NCBI GenBank assembly: GCA_049642465.1
Contig: JBAROV010000046.1
Coordinates: 1 to 41,487 of the forward strand
Length of the DNA stretch: 41,487 nucleotides
Direction of reading: 5' to 3'
Origin: CAWDPQ01 sp049642465
GTDB lineage: Bacteria > Acidobacteriota > Vicinamibacteria > Vicinamibacterales > 2-12-FULL-66-21
Positions 16,413-24,578 of this stretch are shown piece after piece (the stretch's first letter is position 1; every line of letters starts with the position of its first letter). Under the pieces are notes generated by a model. That model saw only the letters and a list, made by a program, of their open reading frames with translations. It made no database searches and was not told where the DNA came from. The position numbers and the translations under genes were made by a program.

Positions 16413-16535
16413 GAGCGGTCGCGATGATTCTAATCCAGCACCCTGTCCGGCGAGGCACGGCGTTCTCACCGTTCCGATCTCCGGACCCAACCGTCTTCAG
16501 GATCCATAACCCGCCAAGCGGGAGAAAGTCCCGTG

Positions 16536-16646
16536 TCAATGGTGCTCGAACGGCATCTTGGTTTCGTTGGACGACAGTAGACCGCGCTCGCGGTAGTACA
16601 CACCGTCTGGAAGGATCTCGGAGTCGGTCCGAAGAATGAGATCGTT
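16536..16646 (-). pseudogene. Coding-like remnant, 36 codons
   Basis: Within the otherwise empty 16413-16686 gap, the minus strand has a 36-codon stretch, closed by TGA on both sides and without a normal start codon, that reads like a real protein end (RTDSEILPDGVYYRERG, then SSNETKMPFEHH). Codon choice looks genic. I take it for the tail of a broken gene, perhaps a PH-domain-like protein. A 14-base palindrome, ACCGCG-CT-CGCGGT, falls at 16581-16594 inside it. Confidence 0.4.
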
Positions 16647-16686
16647 TCAAAGCCAGCTACTCACGAAGCACATATACGCCGTGAAA

Positions 16687-17393
16687 TCAGAACCGAACCC
16701 CCGTCATCACGGCTACATCACGGTTCGTCGCGGATTCGAGAAACGGACCGAACCGATCAACGAGCCGTCTCAGAGTGGGCTCGTGGCCGCCGACCTTCAC
16801 GAATCCTTCGACAAGATCCTCGCGATCCTTGAAGATCGACTGCAGAGCTTGTGTGAACCTGACTTCTACCAGGAACTTGCGATATTCCCACCCTGCGATG
16901 ACACCCAGCGACGTCTGTGTTTTCTTCAGCAATTCGAACTCTCCGCCTTTTCGCCAACCCGGAATCCAAACACCGGACCGGCTGCGACGTACATGTGATT
17001 TTCGCCGGCGAGAGCAAACTCGAACCGCGCCAGGCCCGCGGCCTCTACATAATCCCTGGTGAAGGTGATGTCGATTGCCTCGTACGGTTGCAGATCCACG
17101 GAGTGACGCCTTCGCGAAAACAGCACTTCCCCCTGAACGGCAAACCAACGGTGGAGTCGTGACGCGGCGAATACGCCAGCCGCGAAGCCGGTTGCCGACG
17201 ATGCGTCCACCATCGCGTCCGGAGCGCGCGGGTGGCAGCACAGAAGCCAGTCGTAATAATCGGGCACACCGTTCAGGGAGGTGGTGTTGATACCGACCTT
17301 TGCACCCCATCCGGTTGATTGGGCTGTACCGTCCGCCGCGACGGCAAGAACAGCTACGAGAGCGAAAACGGCGATACGCGCCAGCGCAAGCAC
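16687..17393 (-). pseudogene. Outer-membrane beta-barrel gene with a frameshift
   Basis: The gene starts with GTG at 17393 and encodes a signal peptide (LALARIAVFALVAVLAVAAD) and the start of a porin-type (PorT/OMP_b-brl_2) barrel with STGWGAKVGINTTSL. The frame stops after GFRVGEKAE. The next frame continues the barrel: FELLKKTQTSLGVIAGWEYR through NRDVAVMTGVRF, a normal barrel C-terminus ending in Phe. The break falls near 16943-16957, around GCGAAAAGGCGG; one lost base (or two added) would restore one frame. Together the two frames give a protein of about 235 residues. It is a damaged gene or an assembly indel. It lies 12 bases after the MBL-fold gene. Confidence 0.8.
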
Positions 17394-17404
17394 ACCGAGC
17401 CTCT

Positions 17405-18337
17405 TTAGAGTTCCATCAAGTCCTTGGCCAGCAACACCGTCCCGCGAAAATGCGCCTTCGCGGCGTCAACCCACATCTGGTCGGTCACGAGGGGGTCTTC
17501 GGCCGGCACGAGATGCGAGAGCACGAGTGTCTTGACACCCGCAGCCGCCGCGGCCCGGCCGCAATCTTCAACGGCGGTATGGCTGTCAATTAGATGCTTC
17601 CGCAACGTGGCAGCGTTGGCCACACTCGCGACAAGGCGATCCACGGCAGGCAGGTAGAGCGCTTCATGAACGAGGACGTCTGCCCCGCGAGCGAGCTTCA
17701 CGAGATTGTCGGATCGCGCCGTGTCCCCCGAGATAACGATGGATCGATCCGACGCGTCGAAACGAAAGGCAAAGGCCGGAACGACGGGAGGGTGTGACAC
17801 GAGCGCAGCGGTCACTTTCACGTTTTCGTCTTGCATCACGACGCCGTTGCCGGTCAGCTCGTGAACATGCACAAGCGGTGAGAGTGGAACGCGGCCTTCG
17901 TCCGCAACCCGCGTGTTGATATCGTACGCGTTCATTTCGAAAAATAAACGCGTCATCCGCTCGAGCGGCGGTGGTCCCCAGGTGTCGACGCGCGTTTTCA
18001 GGCCTGCAGCCCAGGCCAGCCAGATGAGATTTCCGTAATCGGCGGTGTGATCCGAGTGCTGATGCGTGATGAAGATGTGACGTAATGTCGGCAATGGCAC
18101 GCCCGCAAACACAAGCTGCCTGGCTACCCCATTCCCGCAATCCACCACGTATGGCGTACCGTTCGCCACGATGACCTGCGCGGGTGCCGAAGAGGACTTC
18201 CTCGGCCGCGGTCCGCCGCCGGTACCGAGAAAGATGAGCCTCGTTTTCGAACGCTGACCGGCGGCTCTCGCCAGCCGAACCTCACTCGCGCAGATGCTCA
18301 TCGCGATCGTCAGCAGCCTGCGGCGATCGATCTTCAT
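17405..18337 (-). CDS. Exported MBL-fold metallo-hydrolase
   Basis: A 310-aa metallo-beta-lactamase-fold protein of the RNase Z-like/ElaC group. A Tat-like signal starts it (KIDRRRLLTIAMS). The metal motif is THQHSDHTAD (His92, His94, Asp96, His97), followed by SHPPVVPAFAFRF, the Asp ligand in VISGDTARSDN and the late His in VLSHLVPAEDP. ATG at 18337 is picked for its GGTGAG site; the frame is open to 18478. Being exported, it more likely cleaves a small ester or phosphodiester than tRNA. The F420-reductase-like gene ends 13 bases upstream. Confidence 0.88.
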   Translation of the reverse strand: MKIDRRRLLTIAMSICASEVRLARAAGQRSKTRLIFLGTGGGPRPRKSSSAPAQVIVANGTPYVVDCGNGVARQLVFAGVPLPTLRHIFITHQHSDHTADYGNLIWLAWAAGLKTRVDTWGPPPLERMTRLFFEMNAYDINTRVADEGRVPLSPLVHVHELTGNGVVMQDENVKVTAALVSHPPVVPAFAFRFDASDRSIVISGDTARSDNLVKLARGADVLVHEALYLPAVDRLVASVANAATLRKHLIDSHTAVEDCGRAAAAAGVKTLVLSHLVPAEDPLVTDQMWVDAAKAHFRGTVLLAKDLMEL

Positions 18338-18350
18338 GCGCGTCTCACCT

Positions 18351-18992
18351 TTACCGCAACAGCTTGAAGGCGTGAACCCAATCCTGACGCAGGAATCCCG
18401 GAATGCACCACAGAATGCAGAGCGGCTCGATCGCGCGCGCCGATTCGACACCCCCCATGTCGGCCGCGTCCCAGCCAAACTCCTCCAGGACCTTCGTCAC
18501 GACCCTCTTCGCCTCCTCATCCTTCCCGCAGATGAACATCGTCGGTTTGCCGTCTTTGAACTTGGGATCGACCATCGAGGCGTTGCCTACCGAGTTGAAA
18601 GCCTTGACGAAGCGCCCTTCGGGGAATTCACGCTGGAGCCGCTCCATCAGCGAGTCGTCCAGGGTCGTGAAAAACTTCAAGACGCCGTTGGTCGGAGGCA
18701 GGTCGGCGATCGGATTCGTCGCGTCGATGATCGGCTTGCCGGCGAAGCTGGCTGCACCGGCACCGCGCAATGCGTCCGCAGCCGCTGTTCCCTTCACGGC
18801 GAGGACGACCATGTCGCCGAACTTCGCCGCGTCGGCAAAACTGCCAATGCCGCCCTTCGGGTGCTTGGACGCCCACGCGGTTAACTTGGCTTCGTCCCGA
18901 GTGCCGAGCATGACGTCATGTTTGTGGACGAGAAAACCTTCTGCGAGGGCCTTCGCGACATCACCAGAGCCAAGGATTCCAACTCGCATCAT
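18351..18992 (-). CDS. NADPH-dependent F420 reductase-like protein
   Basis: A 213-aa Rossmann-fold protein of the F420-dependent NADP oxidoreductase-like family (CoF420_NADP-type). The nucleotide motif GILGSGDVAKALAEGF is at the start, then VMLGTRDEAK, and the central DATNPIADLPP. It has the FNSVGN and MGGVESAR pieces seen in relatives. The start is one of two adjacent ATGs (18992 or 18989), with GGAGGAA just upstream. No F420-biosynthesis gene is present, so it may use NADP and another substrate. Confidence 0.86.
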   Translation of the reverse strand: MMRVGILGSGDVAKALAEGFLVHKHDVMLGTRDEAKLTAWASKHPKGGIGSFADAAKFGDMVVLAVKGTAAADALRGAGAASFAGKPIIDATNPIADLPPTNGVLKFFTTLDDSLMERLQREFPEGRFVKAFNSVGNASMVDPKFKDGKPTMFICGKDEEAKRVVTKVLEEFGWDAADMGGVESARAIEPLCILWCIPGFLRQDWVHAFKLLR

Positions 18993-19031
18993 TTCCTCCA
19001 GCGGAAATCATCCCACTCTTGCGACCTGCGC

Positions 19032-20081
19032 TTACAGATTTAGCACTCGTATGCGGTGTGCTTCGCTGTCGGCGACATAAAGCCGCCCCGCACGATCGAC
19101 GAGAACACCATGCGGTCGCGACAGCGCACATCGTCGCGGATCCGGCTCGGGACCGTCGCCACGCCCGCCAGTCCCGAGCACTGTCGTCACACGTCGTGAT
19201 GCGAGGTTGACACGGCGAATCACGTGGTTTTCCGTGTCAGCAATGTAAAGAATGCCGCGAACGCATGCCAGTCCCTTCGGCCCTGCAAAGACAGCGTCGC
19301 GAGCGGGGCCTTGGTCCCCCGAATAGCCTTGCGCGCCAGTTCCTGCTACGTGGTGGATGGTGCCTGCCTTCGGCGCAAAGCGATAGATTGCGTTCCCCTC
19401 TCGGAGCGCCAAATAGAATTCTCCGTCGCAAAACGCCAAGGTTCGCGGGCCGTTCAGTGGAGTCGATTTCAACGGCGCGGCATCAACCGTAGCCAGCCGC
19501 TCACCCGTACCGGCAAAGGTCTCGATGCTGCCGGTCGCAAGGTTGACGCGGCGCACCCGGTGGTTGCCGACGTCGCAGATGAGCAGCCCGCCGGCTGGAT
19601 CGAGAGCAATGCTGTGGGGCTGACGAAGCTGCGCCTGCGATGCCGGTCCGCCGTCGCCGGAGAATCCCGCGGTTCCGGTACCGGCGAGCGTCGAGATGAG
19701 TCGCGTCTTCGCGTGGACCTTCCGAATCACGTGGTTGTCTCGCTCGGCGATGTACAGGTTTCCCATGGTGTCGAACAGGATCTCATGCGGCTGATTGAGT
19801 GACGCGTCTGTCGCTGGCCCGCCGTCCCCTTCGTATCCGGCTCGGCCGTTGCCCGCGATCGTGGTTGTCCGACGCGTCTTGAGATCCAGTCGTCGGATCC
19901 GTTGGTTTCCGAGGTCGCAGAAGTACAGAGCATCCTCAGGACCGATGACCAGACCGTAGGGATTGTTGATCTCGCGATTGGAGTATCCCGGCGTTCCAGT
20001 GCCGATCAGCGTGGAAACGGTTGGCGCCCGCCTCAGGACCGCGGCCACCGACAGGACACGAAGCACGTCACGACGATTCAT
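19032..20081 (-). CDS. NHL-repeat beta-propeller protein
   Basis: A 349-aa protein with five to six NHL repeats forming a propeller. Repeats such as DALYFCDLGNQRIRRLD, NLYIAERDNHVIRKV and GLLICDVGNHRVRRVN alternate with IAGNGRAGYEGDGGPA-like turns. The N-terminus MNRRDVLRVLSVAAVL is Tat-like and weak as a signal. NHL propellers act as binding scaffolds, and similar secreted proteins are common in soil bacteria. ATG at 20081. The gene is divergent from the serine hydrolase at 20157, with a 75-base gap in which I see no convincing promoter boxes. Confidence 0.88.
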   Translation of the reverse strand: MNRRDVLRVLSVAAVLRRAPTVSTLIGTGTPGYSNREINNPYGLVIGPEDALYFCDLGNQRIRRLDLKTRRTTTIAGNGRAGYEGDGGPATDASLNQPHEILFDTMGNLYIAERDNHVIRKVHAKTRLISTLAGTGTAGFSGDGGPASQAQLRQPHSIALDPAGGLLICDVGNHRVRRVNLATGSIETFAGTGERLATVDAAPLKSTPLNGPRTLAFCDGEFYLALREGNAIYRFAPKAGTIHHVAGTGAQGYSGDQGPARDAVFAGPKGLACVRGILYIADTENHVIRRVNLASRRVTTVLGTGGRGDGPEPDPRRCALSRPHGVLVDRAGRLYVADSEAHRIRVLNL

Positions 20082-20156
20082 TCGAAAAGTCCCGGAGCGA
20101 CAAACCGCCGCTCACGTCAGGCTCGGGTGCGAATCGTGGCATAGTCTAGGCGCTCT

Positions 20157-21611
20157 ATGCGATTGAAACTTTCGTGGGCGCTGTTGCTCGCGCTAGCGAC
20201 GATCCCATCCTCCAGCTTCGAGCGCAGCGGCCCACAGCCTGCCGATGCCCGGTTCGAGACGATCGCCGCTCTGGCGCAAACCAAGATGCAGCAATACGGC
20301 GTCCCAGGTGTCGCGATCGGCATCATCGCTGACGGCAACCTGGCAACGCGTGGACTGGGCGTGGCGGGCGTCGAGGATCCGCTGCCGGTCACACCGCATA
20401 CGGTGTTTCCCATCGCCTCAATCTCGAAGACGTTTGCTGTTACGGCGATGCTTCGGCTGGTCGAGGAGGGCAAGATCGATCTACGTGCGCCAGTTCGCAC
20501 GTATTTGCCCGACTTTCAGGTGCGCGACCAGAGTGTCAGCCGCGGGGTGACGATCTGGCATCTGCTGACGCACACGGCTGGCTGGGAGGGACAGGTATCC
20601 GGCCCCGAGCGCGGCGACGAAACGCTAAAGAACTTCGTCGCGAGCATTACCGATCTGATGCAGGTCGCCCCGCCGGGCGCGGCGTGGAGTTACAACAACG
20701 CGGGCTTCAGTATTGCCGGGCGCGTGATCGAGGCCGTTACCGCAAAGTCCATCAACCGCTCGATGCGCGAACTCGTCTTCACGCCGCTCGGCCTCGAGCA
20801 TGCCGGCACCACCGCCGGCGAATTCATCACGCATCGATTCGCGCTCGGACACGCCAGCGGCGACGAAGGTGCGCCGACGCTGCAGCGTCCGTTTTCGCCC
20901 TCCGTCAGCGTCACGGCTGGCGGCATCGGACTGTGCGTGAGCGATCTCCTCACCTACGCGCGGTTCCACCTCGGGGACGGGACCTCGTCCCGAGGCGAGC
21001 GAGTGCTGCGACGCGAATCGCTTGCGCTTATGCGCACGCCGCAACTTCGAAAGCAAAGCACAGACGATGACATGGGGTTGGGGTGGCATCTGCGGTCGAT
21101 CGGCCCGCTGCGTGTGGTCGGGCATGGCGGCACACTGGCCGGCCATATCGTGTTGCTCGAGCTCGTCCCCGAACGCAACTTCGCGATCGCGATCCTGACG
21201 AACTCGAATAGCGGCTGGCGACTCATTCAGGACGTCGAACGTGCAGCGCTGAAGGAGTATCTGAATCGCGCCTTCTCCACGAATCAGGCGATTGCCCATC
21301 GAGGCCTGCTCGAGACACTGCCTGCGGTCGAGCCCCTCACCAGGCAACCCGAGCTGGCCGCGTATGTCGGCACCTACGAACGTCCGATGAACCTCGTTTC
21401 CGTCCGACTTGACGGACCGAAGTTGATCGTGCAGGTGCGGGCGAAAGACGGGAACCCGCAGGCCGAAATGCCCGTCGCTTTTTACGGGCCTGACCGTGCG
21501 GTCGTTTTGGACGGACCGGATCGCGGGCAGTCGATTGAGTTCGTGCGCGACGCGTCCGGGCGGGTGACGTGGGTTCGTGTAGTCGGTCGGATCGCCGTAC
21601 GCGTTTCATAG
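20157..21611 (+). CDS. Secreted class C beta-lactamase-like serine hydrolase
   Basis: A 484-aa serine hydrolase on the plus strand with a signal peptide (MRLKLSWALLLALATIPSSS). Catalytic residues: Ser88 and Lys91 in ASISKT, Tyr179-Asn180-Asn181 in WSYNNAGF, and GHGGTLAGH as the third motif. A C-terminal domain of about 100 residues (from EPLTRQPELAAYVGTYERP) is the beta-barrel seen in many relatives. Likely an esterase or D-amino peptidase. ATG at 20157. It converges on the fusion hydrolase at 21647, with only 35 bases between. Confidence 0.92.
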   Translation: MRLKLSWALLLALATIPSSSFERSGPQPADARFETIAALAQTKMQQYGVPGVAIGIIADGNLATRGLGVAGVEDPLPVTPHTVFPIASISKTFAVTAMLRLVEEGKIDLRAPVRTYLPDFQVRDQSVSRGVTIWHLLTHTAGWEGQVSGPERGDETLKNFVASITDLMQVAPPGAAWSYNNAGFSIAGRVIEAVTAKSINRSMRELVFTPLGLEHAGTTAGEFITHRFALGHASGDEGAPTLQRPFSPSVSVTAGGIGLCVSDLLTYARFHLGDGTSSRGERVLRRESLALMRTPQLRKQSTDDDMGLGWHLRSIGPLRVVGHGGTLAGHIVLLELVPERNFAIAILTNSNSGWRLIQDVERAALKEYLNRAFSTNQAIAHRGLLETLPAVEPLTRQPELAAYVGTYERPMNLVSVRLDGPKLIVQVRAKDGNPQAEMPVAFYGPDRAVVLDGPDRGQSIEFVRDASGRVTWVRVVGRIAVRVS

Positions 21612-21646
21612 CGTTCGTGTCGCAGCAGGCCGGCTGTGAGTCGCTG

Positions 21647-23815
21647 TCACCTCCGAACGCCTGTGCTCGCAACGAACTTTCGGATCTCTTTCAGCACTTC
21701 CGCTTCCCGGGTGAGAAACACGAAGTGGCCCGCTCCTGGCAGGTCAACGACACGCGCGCCAGGCACTCCCTTCTTGAGGTTGTCCATCCAGCGCTCGACA
21801 TATGCAGCCGTCGCTCGACGGTAAGCGGCAATTGCCGCACGCTCCTCCTCACTTTGCGGCTGATACTCATCCGGCCTCGGTGGCGCACTGGCCGGTGGTA
21901 TGAATTCGAAGAGAGCCAAAACCGGTACGCGGATGTTCGAGTAGTCCCTCTGCTTCTGTCCAGCGCCGATCGCCTCGTGGATGGTCTGCGTTGATGCTTT
22001 GTACCTGCCGACCGTCCCGTCAGCGTTCGCGGCGAAGAGCTGCCGTAATTCTGATTCCGGGAACGCCCCTTGGCCGCTCTTTGTCTGGGCATCGCGGTAC
22101 GCACGAAATGAGGAGAAATCTGGCGACGGACCCCGGCGCATGGGGGCCGGCAGGTTCTCGAAAAGCGCCCTGTAGGCTGGATCGCTGGCAGGAAAATCTC
22201 TGGGATCACCAAGGGCATCCAGATAGACAAGACCGGAGATCCGGGTGGAGTGCTGGTTCCCGAGTGTTGTCAGCTCGCCACCGGCCATGGAGTGCCCCGC
22301 CAGCACCGGACCCTCAATCTTCAACGAATCGAGCACACCGAGGACATCATCGGCAAGCCGTTGATCGTCGTAGCCTGTCGTGGGACGGCTGGATGCGCCG
22401 TAACCCCGCCGGGTGATGCCGTACACATGACAGCAGCCGGTGAGCTTCGGCGCGATGTCGTCGAAGACGTGCGCCGTGTGACCTGAGCCGGCAAGCAGCA
22501 CAACCGGCCGTCCCGATCCCCCCCAATCGAGCACCTCCAGCTGAACACCATTCTCCACTTCCACGACCTGTATCTTGTGCTTCGAGATGTCGTCGTACGC
22601 GACGTAGTTCTCCCACTCGAGCGGGGTAAACGTATCGGCGATCGTCAGCCTGAGCAGATGTCCGAAGATGCTCTCGGCATTGTCGCTGTTGCTCATCAAC
22701 AGGACGCCAAGCTTCTTCGAGGGATAGACGATCGAATAGTGCTGAAACCCGTCGCCGTGACCTTCTTTGAATGCACCCCACCCATGCGGCGTGCGCTGCA
22801 GGCCCCATCCCAGTCCGTAACTCAACTCGATTCCGTCATTCGCGGTCGTGGTTTCCAGTGAACCCGGCCCGACCTGCGTGCGCGTGCGAATACGGACGTG
22901 AGGCTTGAACATCTCGTTCCAAGAGCCCTCGGTCAGCCCCTCGCGGCGCAGAACCGCGCTCATGAACCGCGCGTAATCATCGGTAGTCGTCTCGAGCGTG
23001 CTCGGCGCGCGAGCGGCGTTGTCCTTATCCTTTGGGTATGGCTTGCCATCCGACGCGTGACCGACCGCGTAATCCACCTCGAATCGCGGCTGCCAGGTAT
23101 AACTCGACATCTTCATGGCATACGGTCTGAAGACGTATTCCTGCATAAGCGGCTCGAGCGTTGTTCCGGTGATCTTGTCGATGACGATCTGAAGAAGCGT
23201 CATCCCTTCGCCCGAGTAGCTGAATTTCTCCCCTGGCTCAAAGTGAATTCGCAATTTCTGATCGGGTTCAAACCATCGCCAGCCGGGTAGTCCGGTGGTG
23301 TGGCTCATACTCATGCGTGCCGTAATCCGTTGATAACGCGGATCGCTCCTGAGGTCGCTCAAGTTCTCGTGCCAGCTCGGGCCTCGGTTCTGCCAGAGGG
23401 GTTCCTTCACGTAGTCCTGGAGCGGCTTGTCCAGATCGATCACGCCCTGCTCCACCAGCCTCATCACGAGCACGGAGAACACCGCCTTGCTCAGCGACGC
23501 ACCGTAGATCTCCGTGCTCGTCTGAAGCGTCTTCGCGACCGGCAGGTTCGCCACGCCGAACGCTTGCGAGTACACCTTGTGTGCGTTGTTGAAGATCGTG
23601 ACGGTGAGACCGTGCACGCGAGCCGCACGCGTCAACTCCTCGATGCGCTCGGTCAGCACACTGGCGTCAATGGAGGTACCGTCCAGGCGCTGGATGGGGG
23701 CGCTTGCTGCTTGCCTCGCGTCTGCGCTGCAGGCCGCAAGGGGAACCAACAACGCACAGGCGGAAACGAAGCTGGAGAGGATCGAGATGCGCTTGGGAAG
23801 ATGCGCCGCCGTCAT
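21647..23815 (-). CDS. Fusion of serine hydrolase and alpha/beta hydrolase, lipoprotein
   Basis: A 722-aa lipoprotein (lipobox LAAC, Cys29) with two enzyme domains. Domain 1 (about residues 50-400) is a beta-lactamase-fold serine hydrolase: Ser107 and Lys110 in ASLSK, Tyr200 in FSYSGEG, and GHGDGFQ as the third motif. Domain 2 (about residues 420-720) is an alpha/beta hydrolase: oxyanion region LLAGSGHTAH, nucleophile Ser509 in GHSMAGG, and the catalytic His697 in GAGHFVF. Both catalytic sets look intact. ATG at 23815 follows the TAG of the DinB gene by one base. Substrate unknown. Confidence 0.9.
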   Translation of the reverse strand: MTAAHLPKRISILSSFVSACALLVPLAACSADARQAASAPIQRLDGTSIDASVLTERIEELTRAARVHGLTVTIFNNAHKVYSQAFGVANLPVAKTLQTSTEIYGASLSKAVFSVLVMRLVEQGVIDLDKPLQDYVKEPLWQNRGPSWHENLSDLRSDPRYQRITARMSMSHTTGLPGWRWFEPDQKLRIHFEPGEKFSYSGEGMTLLQIVIDKITGTTLEPLMQEYVFRPYAMKMSSYTWQPRFEVDYAVGHASDGKPYPKDKDNAARAPSTLETTTDDYARFMSAVLRREGLTEGSWNEMFKPHVRIRTRTQVGPGSLETTTANDGIELSYGLGWGLQRTPHGWGAFKEGHGDGFQHYSIVYPSKKLGVLLMSNSDNAESIFGHLLRLTIADTFTPLEWENYVAYDDISKHKIQVVEVENGVQLEVLDWGGSGRPVVLLAGSGHTAHVFDDIAPKLTGCCHVYGITRRGYGASSRPTTGYDDQRLADDVLGVLDSLKIEGPVLAGHSMAGGELTTLGNQHSTRISGLVYLDALGDPRDFPASDPAYRALFENLPAPMRRGPSPDFSSFRAYRDAQTKSGQGAFPESELRQLFAANADGTVGRYKASTQTIHEAIGAGQKQRDYSNIRVPVLALFEFIPPASAPPRPDEYQPQSEEERAAIAAYRRATAAYVERWMDNLKKGVPGARVVDLPGAGHFVFLTREAEVLKEIRKFVASTGVRR

Positions 23816-23816
23816 A

Positions 23817-24278
23817 CTACGGTTCGTCGCCACTCGGCCCGTAGACCTGCGGCACGGTCGATCCCATTGGCCGGAGGTACGTCGTGATCTGGCCGCGATG
23901 ATGAACGATATCGAAGAGAAAGCTCCACGCCATCGGCGATGCAGGGCGCTGGCTTCCGAAGAACTCGAGCGACCCCTCCCAACGCGCCTTCGGCAAGGCC
24001 CCCCAGCGCTGCTCCATGGCCGCGCTCTGCTTCTCATAAGCCGCGAGCACTTCCTTCATCGAGGCCGGCATCGGCGGTGGGGCCCATTCCGCCTTGCCGC
24101 TCTCGAGCGCCTCGATGATCATCTTTTCCTCGCAGACGATCTGCCACGCAATCTCTTGTGCGGTCCGCGATTTCGGATCGGGACGATAAGCAGATCCCTC
24201 AGGGATTCTTGCCAAGACCTTCCGAGTGGTCGTCGATTCTTGCGTCCAGAAGTTTGTGAAAAGCGCTTTTTCGTCCAC
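23817..24278 (-). CDS. DinB-family protein
   Basis: A 153-aa four-helix-bundle DinB/YfiT-like protein. The HHRGQ motif (His126, His127) is present, as is the hydrophobic start of helix 1 and the YAG/YGP-type end. At the place where the metal-binding His is usual in helix 2 the sequence reads AWQIVCEE with Gln46, so one ligand may be missing. GTG at 24278 is preceded by AGGAG at good spacing, and the frame is open to 24332. The TAG stop is one base from the fusion hydrolase start, so they are coupled. Relatives include metal-dependent thiol-S-transferases; the missing His makes activity uncertain. Confidence 0.87.
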   Translation of the reverse strand: MDEKALFTNFWTQESTTTRKVLARIPEGSAYRPDPKSRTAQEIAWQIVCEEKMIIEALESGKAEWAPPPMPASMKEVLAAYEKQSAAMEQRWGALPKARWEGSLEFFGSQRPASPMAWSFLFDIVHHRGQITTYLRPMGSTVPQVYGPSGDEP

Positions 24279-24328
24279 GTGGTCTCCTGCAAATGCGGTC
24301 AGCCGCGGCTGGCCTCCAACACGCCGAA

Positions 24329-24427
24329 TCACAACATTACCGGGAACGGGTCGCGAACTTCAAACGTGAGCTGCAGCGGGGCGTACGGACCCAGGATGGC
24401 TGGCCAAGGCACCTTGCCGCTTGCGTA
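24329..24427 (-). pseudogene. Possible short coding remnant
   Basis: In the 300-base gap 24279-24578, one minus-strand frame reads without stops for 32 codons (…SGKVPWPAILGPYAPLQLT, FEVRDPFPVML) and ends with TGA at 24331. The composition is protein-like, but no start codon or homology is seen, so it could be the end of a lost gene or chance. Elsewhere in the gap I see only the inverted repeat at 24539-24561. Confidence 0.25.
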
Positions 24428-24538
24428 TCAGCATAAGCACCTCTATTTCCAGGTAGGATTTCGCAACGGAAACACGCGTAGGCAAAACCGTCCGACGGCT
24501 CGTCTGGAACCAGTACCGGCGTCATCATGCCGGCTCTC

Positions 24539-24561
24539 CAACTCGGTCCAGGACCGAGTTG
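24539..24561. terminator. Perfect inverted repeat past the HNH gene
   Basis: An 11-base arm CAACTCGGTCC and its exact complement flank a single central A at 24550. As RNA it would form a 10-bp stem with a 3-base loop. It lies 18 bases past the HNH gene stop, the usual place for a terminator, but no T run follows on the minus strand. A protein-binding site is the alternative. Confidence 0.45.
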
Positions 24562-24578
24562 AGTTTCGGATTATCAAG

